A stretch of 64,000 nucleotides of DNA, taken from contig NZ_BJWY01000006.1 of assembly GCF_007990715.1 (NCBI RefSeq), forward strand, positions 1 to 64,000. Reading direction: 5' to 3'. A model generated the notes under the pieces. The model saw nothing but the letters and a program-made list of their open reading frames with translations. It was not told the origin of the DNA and did not search any database. This stretch comes from Nocardia seriolae NBRC 15557 (lineage in GTDB: Bacteria > Actinomycetota > Actinomycetes > Mycobacteriales > Mycobacteriaceae). Both the position numbers and the translations under genes were made by a program. Positions 44,335 through 55,501 of the stretch are shown here, in pieces (positions within the stretch are counted from its first letter, which is position 1; each line of letters opens with the position of its first letter).

Positions 44335-44745
44335 TCAATACCCGAAACGCCGGTCCGCGTCGACGATTTCGCGGCCCAGCGGGAGCAGGGAGACCGGGAT
44401 GAGCTTGAGATTGGCCCAGGCGAACGGGATTCCGATGATGGTGAGGGCGAGCGCGATGCTCGTCATCAGGTGACCCAGCGCCAGCCACCAGCCCGCCACG
44501 ATGATCCAGACGATATTGCCGAGCATGGAGCCGACGCCCGCGTCCGGCTTCTCCACGGCCTCGCGACCGAACGGCCACAGCACGAAGTTGGCGATCCGGA
44601 AGGACGCGATGCCCCACGGGATGGTCACGATCAGCACGCAGCAGATCAGTCCGGCGATCACGTAGCCGATGGCCATCCAGAATCCGACCAGCACGAGCCA
44701 CAGGACGTTGAGTATCAACTGGATGGGTTTCACATCTCCCAGCAT
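44335..44745 (-). CDS. YccF-family inner membrane protein
   Basis: A 136-aa protein made of two similar YccF halves. Each has LNxLW-like or LGNIVW-like starts and an IPWGIASFRIANFVLWPFGR / IGIPFAWANLKLIPVSLLP core. About four transmembrane helices are predicted. The start is either ATG 44743-44745 or the GTG four codons on, which has GGGAG very close. Role unknown; some family members assist transporters. Confidence 0.85.
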   Translation of the reverse strand: MLGDVKPIQLILNVLWLVLVGFWMAIGYVIAGLICCVLIVTIPWGIASFRIANFVLWPFGREAVEKPDAGVGSMLGNIVWIIVAGWWLALGHLMTSIALALTIIGIPFAWANLKLIPVSLLPLGREIVDADRRFGY

Positions 44746-44770
44746 GCCAGCGGTCCGCGGCCGCGAACAC

Positions 44771-44805
44771 CGGGAAAACCCTGACTTTCGAGGTCAGGGT
44801 TCCCG
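44771..44805 (-). terminator. Terminator of the eis-like gene
   Basis: On the reverse strand, ACCCTGAC pairs with GTCAGGGT around a seven-base loop and is followed by TTT. The stem extends through GGGAA/TTCCC with one bulge. It is seven bases after the eis-like stop. Confidence 0.75.
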
Positions 44806-44811
44806 TTCGGC

Positions 44812-46020
44812 TCAGAAGAAACAGCCCAGTTCCGCATCCCGATCCGAGGCGAAGGCCTCGTCGAAGGCGCGCAGGCCCGCCGGGTCCTTGACCTGGACGC
44901 GGTTGGCGGCGGCGAAGACCCGGGCCCGGTACGCGCCGAAGTAGATGCTGCCGAGCACGTCGATCCCGAGTGCGAGGTCGGGGGTGCGGTCGGTGCGCTC
45001 GCACTCGGCGATGCCGTCGCGGATTCGCAGCGCGAAGCTGCCGCCCGCGTCCCGGAACGGATCGTCCACGGACAGCACGACATCCAGGTCCCGCTGGTAG
45101 GTGCGGGCCGTCAGGGCGGCCGGGACGTCCATGATTCGGGCCCACAGGGCGTCGTGGCGGCCGGTGGTCTTGACCAGGCGCGGATTCGTCACCAGGTAGG
45201 GGAGCGGATCGTGGTCGGTGAGCTCGGCCTCGATGCTGTCGACCAGGTCCATGCTCAGCAGCACTCGCCACAGTGCGATGTGCGCCTCCGGCGTGACGGC
45301 CCGCAATTCGTGGATGCTCGCGGTGTTCTTGCCCTCGTCGCTCCAGGCGCGACGGAAGACCGCGTAACCGTCGGGATGGACCAGGAAGAACAGTGGTGAG
45401 CCGCCCTCGCTCTGCACGGCATCGGCGAAAACCCGCTGCTGCCAGCGAGCTTCCGGCCGGATCTGCGCGCCGGGGACGAGTCGCCGCCAGCGGTCGTAGA
45501 TTTCGGGCAGCACGGCCTCGGCCTGTTCCCGGGTGGCCATCCGGACGCCGCCGGGATCCGGTGTGGTGGAACGGAATTCGGCCTTCCGGCCGCGAATCGA
45601 GACTTCGTTCGCCACCACGGTCGGGCCGTAGCCGAAGCGGCCGTAGATGGTGCCCTCGCTGGCGGTGAAGATGGTGAGCGGCAGCCCCTCGGATTCGGAG
45701 CGCCGATGCAGTTCGGTGTAGAGCGCGCGCAGTATGCCGCGTCGCCGATGGGTGGGCGCGACCACGACGCTGGTGACGCCGCTGGCCTGGATGGTGCGCT
45801 CGCCGGGAACCGTGACGGTCATGACCCGGTCGTTCGCGTGCCCGACGATCTGATCGCCGTCGACCGCGACCAGTGCCCGGTCGGTGGGAAAGACCTGGGT
45901 GCCGTATTCGGTATCGGCCGGATTGACCCGCATGCCGAAGGCGATCTCCGACAGCCGGATGATCTCGGCTCGCTCCTCCGCTCGCGCCGAACGCACGGTG
46001 AAACCATTCGTCGATGCCAT
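44812..46020 (-). CDS. eis: Eis-like N-acetyltransferase
   Basis: A 402-aa tridomain GNAT protein. The N-terminal GNAT part has ASGVTSVVVAPTHRRRGILRAL (acetyl-CoA loop) and IFTASEGTIYGRFGYGPT. A second GNAT-like domain and a C-terminal sterol-carrier-like domain (LALGIDVLGSIYFGAYR) follow, and the chain ends in Phe-Phe, as Eis enzymes use the terminal carboxylate as catalytic base. It acetylates amines, in some species several positions of aminoglycosides. The start is ATG 46018-46020. A 20-bp perfect inverted repeat lies 43 bases upstream. Confidence 0.9.
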   Translation of the reverse strand: MASTNGFTVRSARAEERAEIIRLSEIAFGMRVNPADTEYGTQVFPTDRALVAVDGDQIVGHANDRVMTVTVPGERTIQASGVTSVVVAPTHRRRGILRALYTELHRRSESEGLPLTIFTASEGTIYGRFGYGPTVVANEVSIRGRKAEFRSTTPDPGGVRMATREQAEAVLPEIYDRWRRLVPGAQIRPEARWQQRVFADAVQSEGGSPLFFLVHPDGYAVFRRAWSDEGKNTASIHELRAVTPEAHIALWRVLLSMDLVDSIEAELTDHDPLPYLVTNPRLVKTTGRHDALWARIMDVPAALTARTYQRDLDVVLSVDDPFRDAGGSFALRIRDGIAECERTDRTPDLALGIDVLGSIYFGAYRARVFAAANRVQVKDPAGLRAFDEAFASDRDAELGCFF

Positions 46021-46063
46021 GACTCGAACATCCCACGAATTTCCGCCCGCCGCATCCGATTTT

Positions 46064-46110
46064 CTCCGGGTGTCACCTGCCGCCCCCGCCGCGGCAGGTG
46101 ACACCCGGAG
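46064..46110. promoter_or_regulatory. 20-bp perfect inverted repeat upstream of eis-like gene
   Basis: CTCCGGGTGTCACCTGCCGC (46064-46083) and its exact complement (46091-46110) flank a seven-base GC loop. No T-run follows on the reverse strand, and the gltA2 terminator is separate at 46242. So this is more likely an operator or an RNA leader structure of the eis-like gene than a terminator. The rest of the 270-base gap has no ORF. Confidence 0.6.
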
Positions 46111-46241
46111 TTCGGATCCCCTCGATAACTCGTATGTGCCTGTCGCACATGCTCTTTCGGTTTCGGTGAGATCGTTTCTCGCTTACCGGAACAAGATTGC
46201 CGCCTCACCCCAGCAAGATCCTTAACAAGTCCTTGTAAACG

Positions 46242-46275
46242 AAAAACCCCGCCGCAACGATGCGTTGCGGCGGGG
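46242..46275 (-). terminator. Terminator of citrate synthase gltA2
   Basis: On the reverse strand a perfect 12-bp stem, CCCCGCCGCAAC/GTTGCGGCGGGG, with a five-base loop is followed by TTTTT. It starts 15 bases after the gltA2 stop. Confidence 0.9.
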
Positions 46276-46290
46276 TGATCCGAAAGGCGG

Positions 46291-47604
<1,314 letters not shown>

Positions 47605-47792
47605 GGAAGGATCCCTCTCAGGCTTGTAACCGTAGGCACCGGACGCGGTCGGCGCGCGATGCGCTTGAGTCAACGCTAGCCGCTGTCCACTACGCCCGAC
47701 TAATGAGGGTGTCTCTTTGCTACCTCACAGTCACATCGTTCGCAGGTGAGGAGAGCGGCGGTCATGTGCTATGTGCATCAACCTCGAAAAGG

Positions 47793-49076
47793 CTAGGCGA
47801 GCTGCACCTCCGAATGCGCGCGAGACACCCGGTAGCGCACGAAGGCCGGAAACGCGACGGCCGCGATCATCATGCCGATCACGACCAGGAAACCACCGCC
47901 CGCCGCTGCCACAGCGGTACCCACCGCGGCGGCCGCGAAACCGTGCGCAACATCACCGATGCGGGGTCCACCCGCCACGACGACGATGAACACGCCCTGA
48001 AGTCGCCCGCGCATCTCATCGGTCGCCACCGACTGCAGCATGGTGGTGCGCAGGGCCGCGGAGAACATGTCCACCGCGCCGCCGAAGGCCAGGCAGGCCA
48101 GGGCGATCCAGAGCGCGAGCGTCATGCCCAGCCCGTGCCCGACCAGGCCCACCGCCAGGCCGAAGCCGATCATGCCCAGGCCCCACAGCACGATGCACAC
48201 CACCACGGCCAGGCCCTGCCGCCGCACCCGCGACAGCCAGCCCGAGAACACCCCGCCGACCACCGCGCCCACCGACATGGCCGCGAACAGCAGGCCCAAA
48301 GCCGTTCCGCCGGAAGCGGAGTCGCCGAAGCTGTCCTGGGCGATCTGTGGGAACAAGGCGCGCGGCATGCCGAACACCATGGCCACCACGTCCACCGCGA
48401 AGGAGGCCAGCAGGATCTTCTGGGTGGCCAGATAGGCGAAACCGTCGAACATCTCGCGCAGGCCAGCGCGGCCGGTCTCGCCGTGCGGCGGGATGGGCGG
48501 CAGCTTCCAGACCGCCCACAGGGTGGCCAGCAGGGCGATCGAGTCCAGCAGATACAGCGTGGACAGACCGGCGAGCGAAATCAGCATGCCCGCCAGGACC
48601 GGTCCGGCGATCGCGCCGAACTGCATGACGGTCATGGACAGCGAGTGCGCGGCCGGGAGCTGCTCGGGCGGCAGCAGGCGCGGGTAGATGGCGCTGCGGG
48701 CGGGCTGGTTCATGGCGAAGAACGCCTGCTGCAGCGAGAACAGGATCAGCACCAGCCAGACATTGTTCAGCCCGGCGGCGGCCTGGGCCCAGAACGCGAG
48801 GGCGGTCAGGCCGGTGCCCGCGCTGGTGATGAGCAGCAGCTTGCGGCGGTCCATGGCGTCGGCGAGCGCGCCGCCCCACAGGCCGAACACGATGAGCGGG
48901 ATCAGGCCGAAGAGTCCGGCCAGGCCGACATACGAAGAGCTGTGGGTGATGTCGTAAAGCTGTTTGGGGACGGCTACGACGGACAGCTGCGCGCCGATCA
49001 CGGTGACGATGCCGGTGGTCCACAACCGGCGGTAGTCAGGATCCCGCAATGGAGTTATATCGGCGAGCAGCTTCAC
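47793..49076 (-). CDS. MFS exporter (EntS-like, MFS_3)
   Basis: A 427-aa, twelve-helix major-facilitator protein. The N-terminal FRRLW-like start (RDPDYRRLWTTGIVTVIGAQ), GLIPLIVFGLWGGALADAMDRRKLL (motif A) and SLQQAFFAMNQPARSAIYPR are typical of the enterobactin-exporter-like branch. The substrate is unknown; export of the siderophore from this region is possible, but no iron box was found in front of it. The start is GTG 49074-49076 with a weak ribosome-binding site. The gene is 188 bases downstream of gltA2. Confidence 0.84.
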   Translation of the reverse strand: MKLLADITPLRDPDYRRLWTTGIVTVIGAQLSVVAVPKQLYDITHSSSYVGLAGLFGLIPLIVFGLWGGALADAMDRRKLLLITSAGTGLTALAFWAQAAAGLNNVWLVLILFSLQQAFFAMNQPARSAIYPRLLPPEQLPAAHSLSMTVMQFGAIAGPVLAGMLISLAGLSTLYLLDSIALLATLWAVWKLPPIPPHGETGRAGLREMFDGFAYLATQKILLASFAVDVVAMVFGMPRALFPQIAQDSFGDSASGGTALGLLFAAMSVGAVVGGVFSGWLSRVRRQGLAVVVCIVLWGLGMIGFGLAVGLVGHGLGMTLALWIALACLAFGGAVDMFSAALRTTMLQSVATDEMRGRLQGVFIVVVAGGPRIGDVAHGFAAAAVGTAVAAAGGGFLVVIGMMIAAVAFPAFVRYRVSRAHSEVQLA

Positions 49077-49171
49077 CGATCTGACATTAGCGAGGCGAAA
49101 CAGCGCTTGGCTAGGAGTTTTGGGCGGATCATCCCACCATTTGAACGTGAGATATCCAACTCTCGTAGCTC

Positions 49172-49188
49172 TCAGGGGCTTCCCCTGA
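49172..49188. terminator. Small hairpin near the pdxH stop
   Basis: TCAGGGG/CCCCTGA with a three-base loop (7 bp) lies about 25 bases beyond the pdxH stop, without a T-run. It could be a weak terminator. The rest of the 137-base gap shows nothing else. Confidence 0.35.
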
Positions 49189-49213
49189 AACCCCTTTCAG
49201 CACCACAGCGCGA

Positions 49214-49939
49214 TCAGGGTTGCAGGCGTTCGACTTTCATGGCCGAGACGTCGGTGTTGCCGGGTTCCAGGGTCACCTTGATGCGGTTGTGCATGCGGCT
49301 GCGGCGGCCCTGCCAGAACTCGACGGTCTCCGGCTGGATCTGGAAGCCGCCCCAGAACGGGGGCACCGGAACGTCGTCCACGTCGGCGAAGCGAGCGGTC
49401 GTCGCGTCCATCTGCCGGTCCAGGTCGGCACGGGAGGCGACGGGCCGCGACTGCTCCGAGGCCCACGCGCCCAGGCGCGACCCGCGCGGGCGGGACTGCC
49501 AGTACACCTCGGTGGCCTGGGCCGGCAGGCGGTGCACCGGGCCGCGCACCGTCACCTGCCGCCCCATCGCGGGCCAGACGAAAGTGGCCGAGGCGTAGGG
49601 GGTTTGGGTGAGCTGGCGGCCCTTGAACGATTCGTAATTGGTGTAAAAAGTCACACCTTCGGGAGAAAGCCCCTTGCACAGGACCGTTCGCGAGGAGGGG
49701 CGCGGACCGGTCTCGGTGATCTCGACCGTGCTCAGCACCATGGCGTTGGGGTCGGGCAGGCCCGCGCTGGTGGCGTCCTCGATCCAATTGCGCAGCAACG
49801 GCTCCCAGCCATCGCCCAGCCAGTCCGCGTCCAGGTCGGTTTCCGGTCCCGGATGGTTGTCGCCCTGATCGACTCCGTACTCGATCCGAAGGGCCGCGAT
49901 GTCGACATCGGCAGTGGCGAATTTCTCCTGGTCAACCAT
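49214..49939 (-). CDS. pdxH: Pyridoxamine 5'-phosphate oxidase
   Basis: Oxidises pyridoxamine/pyridoxine phosphate to PLP with FMN. The 241-aa protein has [10 protein letters not shown]...[28 protein letters not shown] (FMN site), [28 protein letters not shown], and the C-terminal [12 protein letters not shown] motif with the substrate-binding arginines. ATG 49937-49939. Divergent from citA. PLP from this enzyme serves the aminotransferases in the window (DapC type, SerC). Confidence 0.94.
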   Translation of the reverse strand: MVDQEKFATADVDIAALRIEYGVDQGDNHPGPETDLDADWLGDGWEPLLRNWIEDATSAGLPDPNAMVLSTVEITETGPRPSSRTVLCKGLSPEGVTFYTNYESFKGRQLTQTPYASATFVWPAMGRQVTVRGPVHRLPAQATEVYWQSRPRGSRLGAWASEQSRPVASRADLDRQMDATTARFADVDDVPVPPFWGGFQIQPETVEFWQGRRSRMHNRIKVTLEPGNTDVSAMKVERLQP

Positions 49940-50040
49940 GGGGCAGACGTTACTCCGCGGTAATGCTCGCGTTAAGCGCCAGATTGATCGGCGTGGCCGC
50001 CCAGGGATCGGGCAGCCCGATTTGCAAGGAGAGTCACAAC

Positions 50041-51180
50041 ATGACTGCCAGCGCTGCGGTACCCAATGTCGTCCCCGACGGCTTCGTGAGCGGTCTCGAG
50101 GGCGTGGTGGCCTTCACCACCGATATCGCCGAACCCGACAAGGACGGCGGTGCGCTCCGGTACCGCGGCGTCGATATCGAGGACCTGGTCGCCAACCGGG
50201 TCACCTTCGGCGACGTGTGGGCCCTGCTCGTGGACGGCGAATTCGGCCGCGGCCTACCGCCCGCCGAGCCGTTCCCGCTGCCCATCCACACCGGCGACGT
50301 GCGCGTCGACGTGCAGGCGGGCCTGGCCATGCTGGCCCCGATCTGGGGCTACCAGCCGCTGCTGGACATCGACGACGACACCGCCCGCGAGAACCTCGCG
50401 CGCGCCTCGGTCATGGCGCTGTCCTACGTCGCCCAGTCGGCCCGCGGCATCTACCAGCCCGCCGTGCCGCAGGCCAAGATCGACGAGGCCGCCACCATTA
50501 CCGAGCGGTTCATGACCCGCTGGAAGGGCGACCCGGACCCGCGCCACGTCGAGGCCATCGATGCCTACTGGGTGTCCGCCGCCGAGCACGGCATGAACGC
50601 CTCCACCTTCACCGCCCGCGTCATCGCCTCCACCGGCGCGGACGTGGCGGCCTCGCTGTCCGGCGCCATCGGCGCCATGTCCGGCCCGCTGCACGGCGGC
50701 GCCCCGGCCCGCGTGCTGCCCATGATCGAGGCGGTCGAAAAGGACGGCGACGCACGGGCTCTGGTCAAGGGCATCCTGGACCGCAAGGAAAAGCTGATGG
50801 GCTTCGGGCACCGCGTCTACCGCGCCGAGGACCCCCGCGCCCGCGTGCTGCGCGCCACCGCCAAGCGCCTGGGCGCCCCGCGCTACGAGGTCGCCGCCGC
50901 GCTGGAGCAGGCCGCCCTGGCCGAGCTGCGCGAGCGCCGCCCCGACCGTGCCATCGAGACCAATGTCGAGTTCTGGGCCGCGGTGATCCTGGACTTCGCC
51001 GAGGTCCCGGCGCACATGATGCCCGCCATGTTCACCTGCGGCCGCACCGCCGGCTGGTGTGCGCACATCCTGGAGCAGAAGAAGCTGGGCAAGCTGGTCC
51101 GCCCGGCCGCCATCTACACCGGCCCGGCCCCGCGCCAGCCGGAGGCGGTGCCGGGCTGGGATCTGCTGTCGCACAAGTAG
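50041..51180 (+). CDS. citA: Citrate synthase 2 (CitA)
   Basis: A 379-aa second citrate synthase of the shorter CitA type (Rv0889c). It has [36 protein letters not shown] (catalytic His), [15 protein letters not shown] (second His) and [14 protein letters not shown] (catalytic Asp). ATG 50041 with AAGGAG upstream. It may serve as citrate or 2-methylcitrate synthase; the motifs do not separate these. A strong hairpin follows at 51195. Confidence 0.92.
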   Translation: MTASAAVPNVVPDGFVSGLEGVVAFTTDIAEPDKDGGALRYRGVDIEDLVANRVTFGDVWALLVDGEFGRGLPPAEPFPLPIHTGDVRVDVQAGLAMLAPIWGYQPLLDIDDDTARENLARASVMALSYVAQSARGIYQPAVPQAKIDEAATITERFMTRWKGDPDPRHVEAIDAYWVSAAEHGMNASTFTARVIASTGADVAASLSGAIGAMSGPLHGGAPARVLPMIEAVEKDGDARALVKGILDRKEKLMGFGHRVYRAEDPRARVLRATAKRLGAPRYEVAAALEQAALAELRERRPDRAIETNVEFWAAVILDFAEVPAHMMPAMFTCGRTAGWCAHILEQKKLGKLVRPAAIYTGPAPRQPEAVPGWDLLSHK

Positions 51181-51194
51181 ATCGCTCGAAACAA

Positions 51195-51229
51195 CAATGG
51201 CCCGTCGCGGAAACCGCGACGGGCCATTG
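51195..51229. terminator. Bidirectional terminator between citA and RDD genes
   Basis: A perfect 16-bp stem (CAATGGCCCGTCGCGG, complement 51214-51229) has an AAA loop and is followed by CTTTA on the + strand. It lies between two convergent stops. Confidence 0.82.
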
Positions 51230-51238
51230 CTTTACAGA

Positions 51239-52036
51239 TCAGGCTTTGACGACGATCGTCCCCATGATCTTGTCGCCCAGGGTCTGCTTCTTCTCGTCCC
51301 ACAGCGGCCACAGCCAGCCCAGGTAGCAGGCGAAGCTGTTCACCGACTCGGCGAGCTTGCGCACGATCGCCATGCCGAAACCGATTGGCTGGCCGGTGGT
51401 CTCGCGGATCACCCGGATGCCCACCACCCGCTTGCCGAGCGTCTGGCCGGTGGAGCCCTCCTGGTAGGCGAAGAACAGACCGGCGCCGACCATGAGCACG
51501 AAGGCGAGCAGCATGCAGATCGCGCCCAGCGCGTTCATGGTGCCGGAATCGCACGAGGTGTAGTACCCGCTGGTCGTGCAGGTCGGCTCGGACGTGCCCG
51601 CGGTGAAGGCGATGACGTACAGCAGCGTGAAGGGCAGGAAGATCACCAGGCCGTCGATCAGGCTCGCGCCCACCCGTGCGCCCCAGCTCGCGTACTCCGC
51701 TCCGTATCCCCCGAACGGAGCGTAGCCGGGCTGGGGTGCGCCGTAGCCGGGTTGCGGTGCGCCGTAGGGCGATTGGGGCGCGCCGTATGCGGGCTGTGGT
51801 GCGCCGTATACGGGCTGCTGGGGCGCGCCGTAGGGCGACTGGGCGTCGTACCCCGGTTTGGGCGCGTCATACGCGGGTTGTGGTGCGCCGTAAGCAGGTT
51901 GGGGTGCGCCGTAGGCGGGCTGCTGCGGCGCGCCGTAGCCGGGTTGCGGAGCGCCGTAGCCCGGGGCGGGCTGATCTGCGGGCGGGTAGCCGTATCCGGG
52001 CTGCTGCTGCGGGTACGGGTTGTTCGGGTATGTCAA
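51239..52036 (-). CDS. RDD-family membrane protein with YGAPQP repeats
   Basis: A 265-aa protein. Residues 1-24 are Pro/Gln/Tyr-rich and ~25-109 are a repeat array. The RDD domain follows (~115-265): ASWGARVGASLIDGLVIFLP, a Cys-containing loop (CTTSGYYTSC), GQTLGKRVVGIRVIRETTG, and GWLWPLWDEKKQTLGDKIMG. Three to four transmembrane helices. The start is TTG 52034-52036 with AAGGAAG upstream, giving MTYPNNPYP, which matches the MTYGNDPYS start of its paralogue at 59292. Function unknown. Confidence 0.85.
   Translation of the reverse strand: MTYPNNPYPQQQPGYGYPPADQPAPGYGAPQPGYGAPQQPAYGAPQPAYGAPQPAYDAPKPGYDAQSPYGAPQQPVYGAPQPAYGAPQSPYGAPQPGYGAPQPGYAPFGGYGAEYASWGARVGASLIDGLVIFLPFTLLYVIAFTAGTSEPTCTTSGYYTSCDSGTMNALGAICMLLAFVLMVGAGLFFAYQEGSTGQTLGKRVVGIRVIRETTGQPIGFGMAIVRKLAESVNSFACYLGWLWPLWDEKKQTLGDKIMGTIVVKA
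51710..51964 (-). repeat. Tandem 21-bp repeats encoding YGAPQPx
   Basis: About twelve copies of a seven-residue unit, YGAPQP[AGV] with variants such as YDAPKPG and SPYGAPQ, run without break through residues ~25-109 of the RDD protein. The DNA repeats have a 21-base period (one 24-base unit). Expect length variation among strains. Confidence 0.85.
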
Positions 52037-52144
52037 AGTGCTTCCTTGCAAACAGGGTTGTTTCGGTCGGGCAGGCTACAGTCTGGGGCAATCCGGCCGG
52101 TGGCATGAACCCGAAATCGGTACGGTGCGAAAACGGAGGTAGCG

Positions 52145-52324
52145 ATGGCGTGGGAGATGCGGACCCGCTGTGAGCGCTGCGAGGTAGCGGAATTGCCCGC
52201 CGACGGGGCCGCCCTGATCTGCTCCTACGAGTGCAGCTTCTGTGAATCCTGCGGTCGAACAATGGATTACGTCTGCCCCAACTGCGGTGGCGAACTGGTT
52301 GCCAGACCGCGACGGTTGAAGTAA
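52145..52324 (+). CDS. DUF1272 cysteine-rich small protein
   Basis: ATG 52145 after GGAGGT opens a 59-codon frame. The product has cysteine pairs in CERCEVAELPADGAALICSY, ECSFCESCGRTMD, and VCPNCGGELVARP. The pattern C-x2-C...C...C-x2-C-x2-C...C-P-x-C-GGEL with the closing RPRR is the DUF1272 zinc-ribbon-like family. It is divergent from the RDD gene across 108 bases. Function unknown. Confidence 0.85.
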   Translation: MAWEMRTRCERCEVAELPADGAALICSYECSFCESCGRTMDYVCPNCGGELVARPRRLK

Positions 52325-52374
52325 TCCCGATTCAGGTCCTGGCAGTTGAGATCAGATTCACATAACCTGCACCG

Positions 52375-53244
52375 GTGCTCCACGCAGGACTGACCAGGCG
52401 CGGCCTCTTCGCCGCGGGCGCGGCGCTGGCCGCGAGCCTCCTCACCGCCGGATGCGGTGTGGCGAACGGCAATTCCTCCGACCGCATTCTGGAGCCGCCG
52501 CGCGGTTCCGCGGAGCCGGGCACCGCGCCCGCCCGGTTACCCCTGTCGGGGGTCGATCCCGACGCGGTGGCCGCCAAGTTCGCCGGTCGGCAGCCGCAGG
52601 GCTGGGGTGTGGACCTGGACGGGATCGTGACCGGATTCAATGCCGGCGGAAAGCAGTTCGCGGTCACCTTCGACGCCTGCGGCGGTCCGGGCAACAATGA
52701 CATCGACGAGAACCTGCTGGCCTTCCTGCAGGCCCAGCAGATCCCGGCCACCCTGTTCCTGAACACGCGCTGGATCGACGCCAATCCGGCCCGCGCCACC
52801 CAGCTGGCCGGCAATCCGCTCTTCGAGATCGGCAATCACGGCACCGCGCACTGCCCGCTGTCGGTGACCGGCCGCGCCGCCTACGAGATCAAGGGCGCCG
52901 GCTCGGCGCAGGCCGCGGCGGACGAGATCTGGGGCAACCACCAGCGCATCACCGCCCTCACCGGGCACGCCCCGCGTTTCTTCCGCCCCGGCACCGCCCA
53001 CTACGACGACGTGGCCGTGGCCATCGTCAAGGAACTTGGCGAAACCCCGCTCGGCTACTCGGTCAACGCCGACTTCGGCGCGACCGCCTCCGCCACCCAG
53101 GTCCAGCAGGCCATGTCCGCCGCCAAACCCGGCGGCATCTCCCTGGCCCACATGCACCGCCCCAAGTCCGGAACCGGCGCGGGCATGCTCGCCGCCCTCC
53201 CCGCCCTGAAGTCCAACGGCTTCCAATTCGTGCACCTGCCATAG
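52375..53244 (+). CDS. Polysaccharide deacetylase (NodB-like) lipoprotein
   Basis: A 289-aa exported enzyme. The N-terminus has twin arginines (TRRGLF) and lipobox LLTAGC (Cys ~27), so it may be a Tat-exported lipoprotein. The NodB domain (~90-285) has motif 1 TFDACGG, motif 2 NHGTAHCP (metal-binding H-x3-H), motif 3 RPGTAHYD, and the C-terminal LAHMHRP histidine. It would deacetylate a cell-envelope or environmental amino-sugar polymer. The start is GTG 52375. Unusual Cys and Gly after the motif-1 Asp; otherwise the metal site is intact. Confidence 0.83.
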   Translation: MLHAGLTRRGLFAAGAALAASLLTAGCGVANGNSSDRILEPPRGSAEPGTAPARLPLSGVDPDAVAAKFAGRQPQGWGVDLDGIVTGFNAGGKQFAVTFDACGGPGNNDIDENLLAFLQAQQIPATLFLNTRWIDANPARATQLAGNPLFEIGNHGTAHCPLSVTGRAAYEIKGAGSAQAAADEIWGNHQRITALTGHAPRFFRPGTAHYDDVAVAIVKELGETPLGYSVNADFGATASATQVQQAMSAAKPGGISLAHMHRPKSGTGAGMLAALPALKSNGFQFVHLP

Positions 53245-53290
53245 CTTTTCGAGATCGCTGCTTTTCGAGATCACCGTCGGCGTTTCGAGC

Positions 53291-54037
53291 TCACAGCTCT
53301 CGTGACGCGAGCCAGTCCACGGCGACCGACTCGCCACGATCGACGGTGAAGAAGGCGACCTCGAGGTGGCGGCCCAGATCGACCAACTCCAGGGCGGACA
53401 GCGGAACCGGCTGCACCACCCGGACCCGCCACGGCCCGGGCTCGTCCCACGCGTGCAACTCCAGATCCAGTCGCAGGACCGGATCGTCGCGGCCGGTGTA
53501 GTCGGCCGCGACCGGCGTGGCGGCCAGCACGGTGGCGCGGGCCCGCCGCCCGTCGGCCAGGATCTTGGCGATGCCGGTGCGCGAAGTCTCCTCCGGTGCG
53601 GGCAGATACAGCACGACGCGATCGTGGTCCCCGGGATCGACCCGGCAGCACACGATGTCGCCCGGCTGCATCCACTCCAGGTCGGCGGCATTGACCCGCT
53701 GCGCGACCCGCGTCTCGAAGGCATGCCGATCCTCGAGCTGAACCCGCACCCAGAACTCCGGTCCGGGCTCGGTCGTGATGCCGAGGATGGTGGCGGTGCC
53801 CTCGGTGCCGTGTAGGAGTAGCTCGCGGCGGGCGGCGTCGTCGAGGGCGGGGCCGCGGCGGGTGAGGCCGCGGGAGCCGAATTGGGAGGACAGGCGGGCC
53901 AGCAGGCCGAGGCGTGGCAAGGGGGCTTGCCGAGGTTGCGGCCGTCCGGAATTCGACGCTGCCGGGGGAGTGGAGGAGGCGGCAGCGGGCGGCTGGTCTC
54001 CGGTGGTGTTCGGTCGCTCGTGTGCGGCCATATCCAT
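53291..54037 (-). CDS. Hypothetical protein, disordered N-terminus plus beta-rich domains
   Basis: A 248-aa cytoplasmic protein. The first ~50 residues are Pro/Ala/Ser-rich. Two similar segments follow, each with GTATILGI- or ARATVLAA-type beta strands (TEGTATILGITTEPGPEFWVR and RRARATVLAATPVAADYTGR). These look like a duplicated SHOCT-less DUF of the kind used for membrane-protein accessory roles, but I recognise no family. The start is ATG 54035-54037 or six bases downstream. It is divergent from serC. Function unknown. Confidence 0.6.
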   Translation of the reverse strand: MDMAAHERPNTTGDQPPAAASSTPPAASNSGRPQPRQAPLPRLGLLARLSSQFGSRGLTRRGPALDDAARRELLLHGTEGTATILGITTEPGPEFWVRVQLEDRHAFETRVAQRVNAADLEWMQPGDIVCCRVDPGDHDRVVLYLPAPEETSRTGIAKILADGRRARATVLAATPVAADYTGRDDPVLRLDLELHAWDEPGPWRVRVVQPVPLSALELVDLGRHLEVAFFTVDRGESVAVDWLASREL

Positions 54038-54052
54038 GGCGGTAAACCGTAA

Positions 54053-55318
<1,266 letters not shown>

Positions 55319-55362
55319 TCCGAAAAACGGTGTCGGGCGACACCGAAAACAGGTAAGAGTAT

Positions 55363-55398
55363 GCGGCGCGGCGGTCTGTGAACAGACTTCCGCGCCGC
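55363..55398 (+). terminator. Hairpin between serC and sepH
   Basis: Outer stem GCGGCGCGG/CCGCGCCGC and inner TCTGT/ACAGA form a two-part hairpin, followed by GTGTCTT. An additional 7-bp hairpin (CGGTGTC/GACACCG) lies at 55328-55345. Partial termination between the two genes is plausible. Confidence 0.5.
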
Positions 55399-55501
55399 GT
55401 GTCTTGCCCCATGATTAACAGAAGTGCACTACTGTTCCAGAAGTGGGCGGTGTCGCGAGCCTAGCTATAGCTGTGAGTTGCGCAGCGAACAGGAGGTAAC
55501 G

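Noticed and set aside
49077..49110. Iron box in front of the EntS-like exporter
   Set aside because: TTAGCGAGGCG has too few matches to the IdeR consensus.
47703..49598. A 631-codon + strand frame opposite the MFS exporter and pdxH
   Set aside because: Composition is His/Gln/Arg-rich without motifs, and it crosses two real genes.
51710..51964. Possible CRISPR or regulatory repeat array
   Set aside because: The 21-bp units are in-frame coding repeats of a Pro/Tyr-rich tail.
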